Below are positions 5,584 to 7,878 of a stretch of DNA of 7,878 nucleotides, piece after piece; position 1 is the stretch's first letter, and every line of letters starts with the position of its first letter. The notes below the pieces were generated by a model. The model saw only the letters and a program-made list of their open reading frames with translations, had not been told where the DNA came from and searched no databases. The position numbers and the translations under genes are program-made. Origin of the DNA: Eubacteriales Family XIII. Incertae Sedis bacterium (GTDB taxonomy: Bacteria; Bacillota_A; Clostridia; Peptostreptococcales; Anaerovoracaceae); contig JAITLA010000192.1 in NCBI GenBank assembly GCA_031278145.1, positions 1 to 7,878 on the forward strand, written 5' to 3'.

Positions 5584-6948
5584 TCATACAGTGAAGCCCA
5601 CGATGAGGAAGGCGATTGTCGCCACAACCACGCCGATCAGCACGTAGGGCGCGGCCGTTCGCACCTGCGGCACATTGCTCACGCCCGTCCCGGCGGCCGT
5701 CATGAACACGGCGTCGGAATAGAAGCAGCACTGGCTGCCGAGAGAGGTACCCGACATGATGCCCGCGATGAGAACCGCCGGCGGAACGCCCACGCCCAAG
5801 GCCAGAGGCACGAACACGGGCGTCCCGATGATGATGAGCGCCCAGAAGCTGCAGGACGTGAAGGCTATGAAGGCGCAGATCAGGAAGGTCAGCGCGGGCA
5901 ATATCGACGGCGATACATACCGCGTGAAAAGGTCGATCACATACTCGGAGAAGCCGAGCTTCTCATTGATGCCCGCCAAGGTGAAGGCGATGAGTACCGT
6001 GAAAACGAGGTTTGCCATGCTCGTAACGCCCTCCAGCAGAGCGTTCATGTACTGCGTCAGCGTCATGATGCGCTGCGCGAGGTAGAGCACCCCCTGGATC
6101 ACCAAGGCGGCGATCAGGCCGTGTATCATATCGTTGTCAAACAGGATCATGGTGATGACAAGACCGACGATGGGAATCAGAAAGTTCAGCGGATTGACGG
6201 GCGTCACATCCTTGGCGCTCTCCATGTTGACGATGGGTATGGCGCCACTCTTGTCCGGCGGAGGCAGCGTGTCGCCGCCTTCGTCCACCCGTTGGTAGGC
6301 CTTTTTCAAGGGGCCGATCTTGGGGAAGACCCCTATGGCGGTAAGCAGGCTGAGGATCACCGCGGCCCAAGGATAGAACATGAAGGGGATGGAAGCGATG
6401 TAGTCCCCGAATCCCAGATCGTATTCCTGCATGCAACCGATGGCGAAGGCCGCCCAGCTCGTAAAGGGAACGATGACGCACACGCAGGCGCCCGTCGAAT
6501 TGACGGTGTAGGCCAAATGCTCCCGCGGCACCCTAAGCCGGTCCGTGATATTGCGCATCGCGGCCGCCACGGCCAAGGCGTTCAGATAATCGTCGATGAA
6601 TACGACAACGCCCAGAACCCATGCGTAAAACAACGAGCGGCTTCGGGTTTTGGACACCTTGCTCACGATGTTGGAAAACCCGAGCAGCGAACCGGATTTC
6701 TCGTACAACGAGATCATGGGACCGCAGAATATCAAGATCAAAAACAGGAACTGAAACATGCTCCCCGACAGCGTTCCGTAGAGCAATTCGATGTAACCGC
6801 TGAAGAATCCGGCCTTGTAGACGATGACCGCGCCCACAACGGTCGACAAAAGCAGCATCTCCAGCATCTTCTTTGTGACCACTACGCCGACGACGAGCAC
6901 CAGAATGGGGACCGTGGACAAAAAACCGTAGCTTGCGACCTCTTCCAT
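5584..6948 (-). CDS. NhaC-family Na+/H+ antiporter-like transporter
   Basis: The start is ATG at 6948, ten bases after AGGAGG; the open frame continues upstream to about 7224 but crosses the promoter and lacks a ribosome site. The product has 454 residues with about 11-12 hydrophobic segments and one long polar loop near residues 210-253. Signature stretches are FIDDYLNAL (117-125), the NSTGACVCVIVPFTSWAAFAIG region (150-171) and MSGTSLGSQCCFYSDAV near 398-414. These match the NhaC family, which includes Na+/H+ antiporters and organic-solute exchangers such as malate/lactate carriers. The last motif, usually GDHCSPISDT-like, reads GSQCCFYSDA here, suggesting an altered substrate or ion site. 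As first gene of an amide-hydrolysing operon it more likely imports the substrate or exports a product than serves general pH control. It sits in the inner membrane. Family is firm; substrate is inference. Confidence 0.92.
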   Translation of the reverse strand: MEEVASYGFLSTVPILVLVVGVVVTKKMLEMLLLSTVVGAVIVYKAGFFSGYIELLYGTLSGSMFQFLFLILIFCGPMISLYEKSGSLLGFSNIVSKVSKTRSRSLFYAWVLGVVVFIDDYLNALAVAAAMRNITDRLRVPREHLAYTVNSTGACVCVIVPFTSWAAFAIGCMQEYDLGFGDYIASIPFMFYPWAAVILSLLTAIGVFPKIGPLKKAYQRVDEGGDTLPPPDKSGAIPIVNMESAKDVTPVNPLNFLIPIVGLVITMILFDNDMIHGLIAALVIQGVLYLAQRIMTLTQYMNALLEGVTSMANLVFTVLIAFTLAGINEKLGFSEYVIDLFTRYVSPSILPALTFLICAFIAFTSCSFWALIIIGTPVFVPLALGVGVPPAVLIAGIMSGTSLGSQCCFYSDAVFMTAAGTGVSNVPQVRTAAPYVLIGVVVATIAFLIVGFTV

Positions 6949-7083
6949 GTAACTCTCACCTCCTCTTGGCTTCGGCGAAAACATCCGCCCCGCAAAACAG
7001 AAAACGCGCACCGTTCCGTACAAAGCCTTCTTGGAAAAAAGTAACGCCACAGGAAGCCCGCAGCGTCTTTGCTTTGTGGTTTG

Positions 7084-7112
7084 AGTATACAGAAAAATAA
7101 TACAATTGTCAA
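7084..7112 (-). promoter_or_regulatory. Near-consensus sigma-70/SigA promoter for the antiporter operon
   Basis: Read on the minus strand, TTGACA (7112-7107) is separated by 17 bases from TATACT (7089-7084): a perfect -35, optimal spacing, and a -10 that differs from consensus at one base. Transcription would start near 7077, giving a leader of about 128 bases before the antiporter ATG. No -24/-12 sigma-54 element was seen in this interval. Confidence 0.85.
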
Positions 7113-7135
7113 CGAGGCCCTCAAAAAAAATCCTC
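7113..7135. promoter_or_regulatory. Shared segment between the two divergent -35 boxes, candidate operator
   Basis: Only 23 bases separate the two -35 hexamers. They hold GAGGCCCTC (7114-7122, 4-base inverted arms about one base), a run of eight A (7123-7130) and a further CCTC (7132-7135). A regulator bound here would touch both promoters. No operator family is recognised, so this is a position-based suggestion. Confidence 0.35.
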
Positions 7136-7164
7136 TTTACGCCGTCGCCGCAACATGCTATGAT
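7136..7164 (+). promoter_or_regulatory. Extended -10 promoter for the AcoR-like regulator gene
   Basis: TTTACG (7136-7141, four of six matches to TTGACA) is followed after 17 bases by TATGAT (7159-7164). The -10 is preceded by TG one base away (TGCTATGAT), the extended -10 form. Transcription would begin near 7171, leaving a leader of about 50 bases. A 6-bp hairpin (7191-7196 with 7201-7206, loop CGCG, one G:U pair) lies four bases before AAAGGAGG and could modestly tune translation. Confidence 0.7.
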
Positions 7165-7222
7165 TTCAACAAGAGTTCGGTATATCCACGGCGGCCCGCG
7201 GGCTGCGACAAAAGGAGGCGTC

Positions 7223-7878
7223 ATGGACGATCATCTGCTGAACCCCTACTTTTTCGCCTACAATCCGGAGCTGTTGGCCTTCGAAAACGCTTGGGTCAAC
7301 TTCATGAAGAGCGGCCGGATCAAGAGCGCCGTCGTGAAAAGGATCGTGGCCGACTCTTGGAGGCGGTGCAAGGCCTTGGGCCTCGATCCGATGTCGAGCA
7401 AGGGCATCCCGCTCTTGCCGGAGGACCGCGTGGCGGAAAAGCTGAACGAAAACGCCGAGATATTGGAAATCGTCATGCCCTACATGGACTCGCTGTACGA
7501 GATCGTGAAGGGCTCCGGCTTCATCATCCACTATGTGGACGCGGACGGCTTCATACTGAAGAGCGTCGGGGATCGGGACACGATGGAAATCGCGGAAAAA
7601 ACCCTGTCCCTGCCGGGCGCGAACCGCTTGGAGGCGGCGGCCGGCACGAACAGCATCGCCCTGGCCGTCGTCACGAAGAAGCCCGTTCAGATCGCGGGGG
7701 CGGAGCACTATGTGCACGTATTTCACCGCTGGACCTGCTCCGCCGCGCCCGTGCTGAACAACGCGGGCGAGGTGATCTGCGTCATCAGCGTGGCGGGCCG
7801 CTACGAAACGATCCACCAGCATACGCTGGGCATGGTTTCCTCCGTGGCCAGAGCGATAGAGAACGAGATCCGCATTCG
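7223..7878 (+). CDS. AcoR-like GAF-domain transcriptional activator, N-terminal part
   Basis: The start is ATG 7223, four bases after AAAGGAGG (7211-7218). The frame is open to the window end, giving 218 residues; the full protein is probably about 600. The N-terminal motif RIVADSWRRCKALGLDP (40-56) is typical of AcoR-type activators. Residues of about 80-215 form a GAF-like sensory domain containing AAAGTNSIALAV and the hallmark HRWTCSAAPV (168-177), ending in VICVISVAGRYE and a helix that usually leads into the AAA+ sigma-54-interacting domain and a Fis-type helix-turn-helix. Those later domains are outside the window, so sigma-54 dependence is inferred from family. Such proteins sense a small ligand through the GAF domain and activate a nearby catabolic operon. 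The gene is divergent from the antiporter-amidohydrolase-amidase operon, its most likely target. A short non-sigma-54 GAF regulator is a less likely alternative. Confidence 0.9.
   Translation, partial: MDDHLLNPYFFAYNPELLAFENAWVNFMKSGRIKSAVVKRIVADSWRRCKALGLDPMSSKGIPLLPEDRVAEKLNENAEILEIVMPYMDSLYEIVKGSGFIIHYVDADGFILKSVGDRDTMEIAEKTLSLPGANRLEAAAGTNSIALAVVTKKPVQIAGAEHYVHVFHRWTCSAAPVLNNAGEVICVISVAGRYETIHQHTLGMVSSVARAIENEIRI

Noticed and set aside
5098..7044. A 648-codon plus-strand open frame antisense to the NhaC-like gene
   Set aside because: Its Asp/His/Arg/Gly-rich composition is the mirror of a hydrophobic protein's codons. It also runs through the ytcJ-like start and the leader region without any domain.
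6949..7079. A possible riboswitch or attenuator in the antiporter leader (ACAAAGC pairing with GCTTTGT, or CCACA with TGTGG)
   Set aside because: One partner of each stem lies at or upstream of the predicted transcription start near 7077, the stems are short, and there is no terminator-like T-run or known riboswitch core.
6949..7224. A 92-codon N-terminal extension of the NhaC-like gene
   Set aside because: It would cross the near-consensus promoter and lacks a ribosome site, while ATG 6948 has AGGAGG and starts just before the first membrane segment.
7166..7822. A minus-strand open frame antisense to the regulator gene
   Set aside because: The plus strand encodes a clear GAF-domain regulator with HRWTCSAAP. 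The reverse frame is Arg/His/Asp-rich and lacks motifs.
1..7878. tRNA, rRNA, CRISPR, insertion sequence or phage features
   Set aside because: I saw no cloverleaf-like sequence, regularly spaced repeats, transposase or integrase motif, or target-site duplication.

Overview
The window looks like a chromosomal catabolic locus from a bacterium with strong Shine-Dalgarno sites (AGGAGG or AAAGGAG before almost every gene), near-consensus housekeeping promoters and fairly high GC. It holds Na+-linked carrier families, a GAF-type AcoR-like activator and metal-dependent amidohydrolases. This fits a fermentative anaerobe such as a Clostridia-type Bacillota or a Synergistota member. That is inference; no rRNA or taxon marker is present.

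Positions 1-2418, plus strand: a co-directional cluster with gaps of 41 and 21 bases. It contains the 3' end of a DASS/SLC13-type carboxylate transporter, an ACMSD-like amidohydrolase-2 protein, and a close relative of gamma-resorcylate (2,6-dihydroxybenzoate) decarboxylase with all metal-binding and catalytic positions intact. Together they suggest uptake of an aromatic or unsaturated carboxylic acid followed by non-oxidative decarboxylation or a related step.

Positions 2498-2540: an 18-bp perfect hairpin with a 5-base loop, flanked by A and T runs, sits between two convergent operons and probably terminates both.

Positions 2568-6948, minus strand, read right to left: a NhaC-family antiporter, a YtcJ-like metal-dependent amidohydrolase, a nitrilase-superfamily aliphatic amidase/formamidase-like protein with the full Glu-Lys-Cys triad but no C-terminal extension, and a 79-residue protein I do not recognise that probably starts at TTG. 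A textbook promoter (TTGACA, 17 bases, TATACT) precedes the operon. It looks like a module that imports an amide or N-acyl compound, hydrolyses it and releases ammonia.

Positions 7223-7878, plus strand: the N-terminal third of an AcoR-like, GAF-domain transcriptional activator, divergent from the minus-strand operon and probably its regulator. It has its own extended -10 promoter. The two -35 boxes lie only 23 bases apart, so regulation of the two transcripts is probably coupled.

No tRNA, rRNA, CRISPR array, insertion sequence or phage gene was seen. The individual families are known. What may be new is the gene combination: paired decarboxylase-family enzymes with different metal-ligand motifs, and an amide-degrading operon with a small unknown protein.
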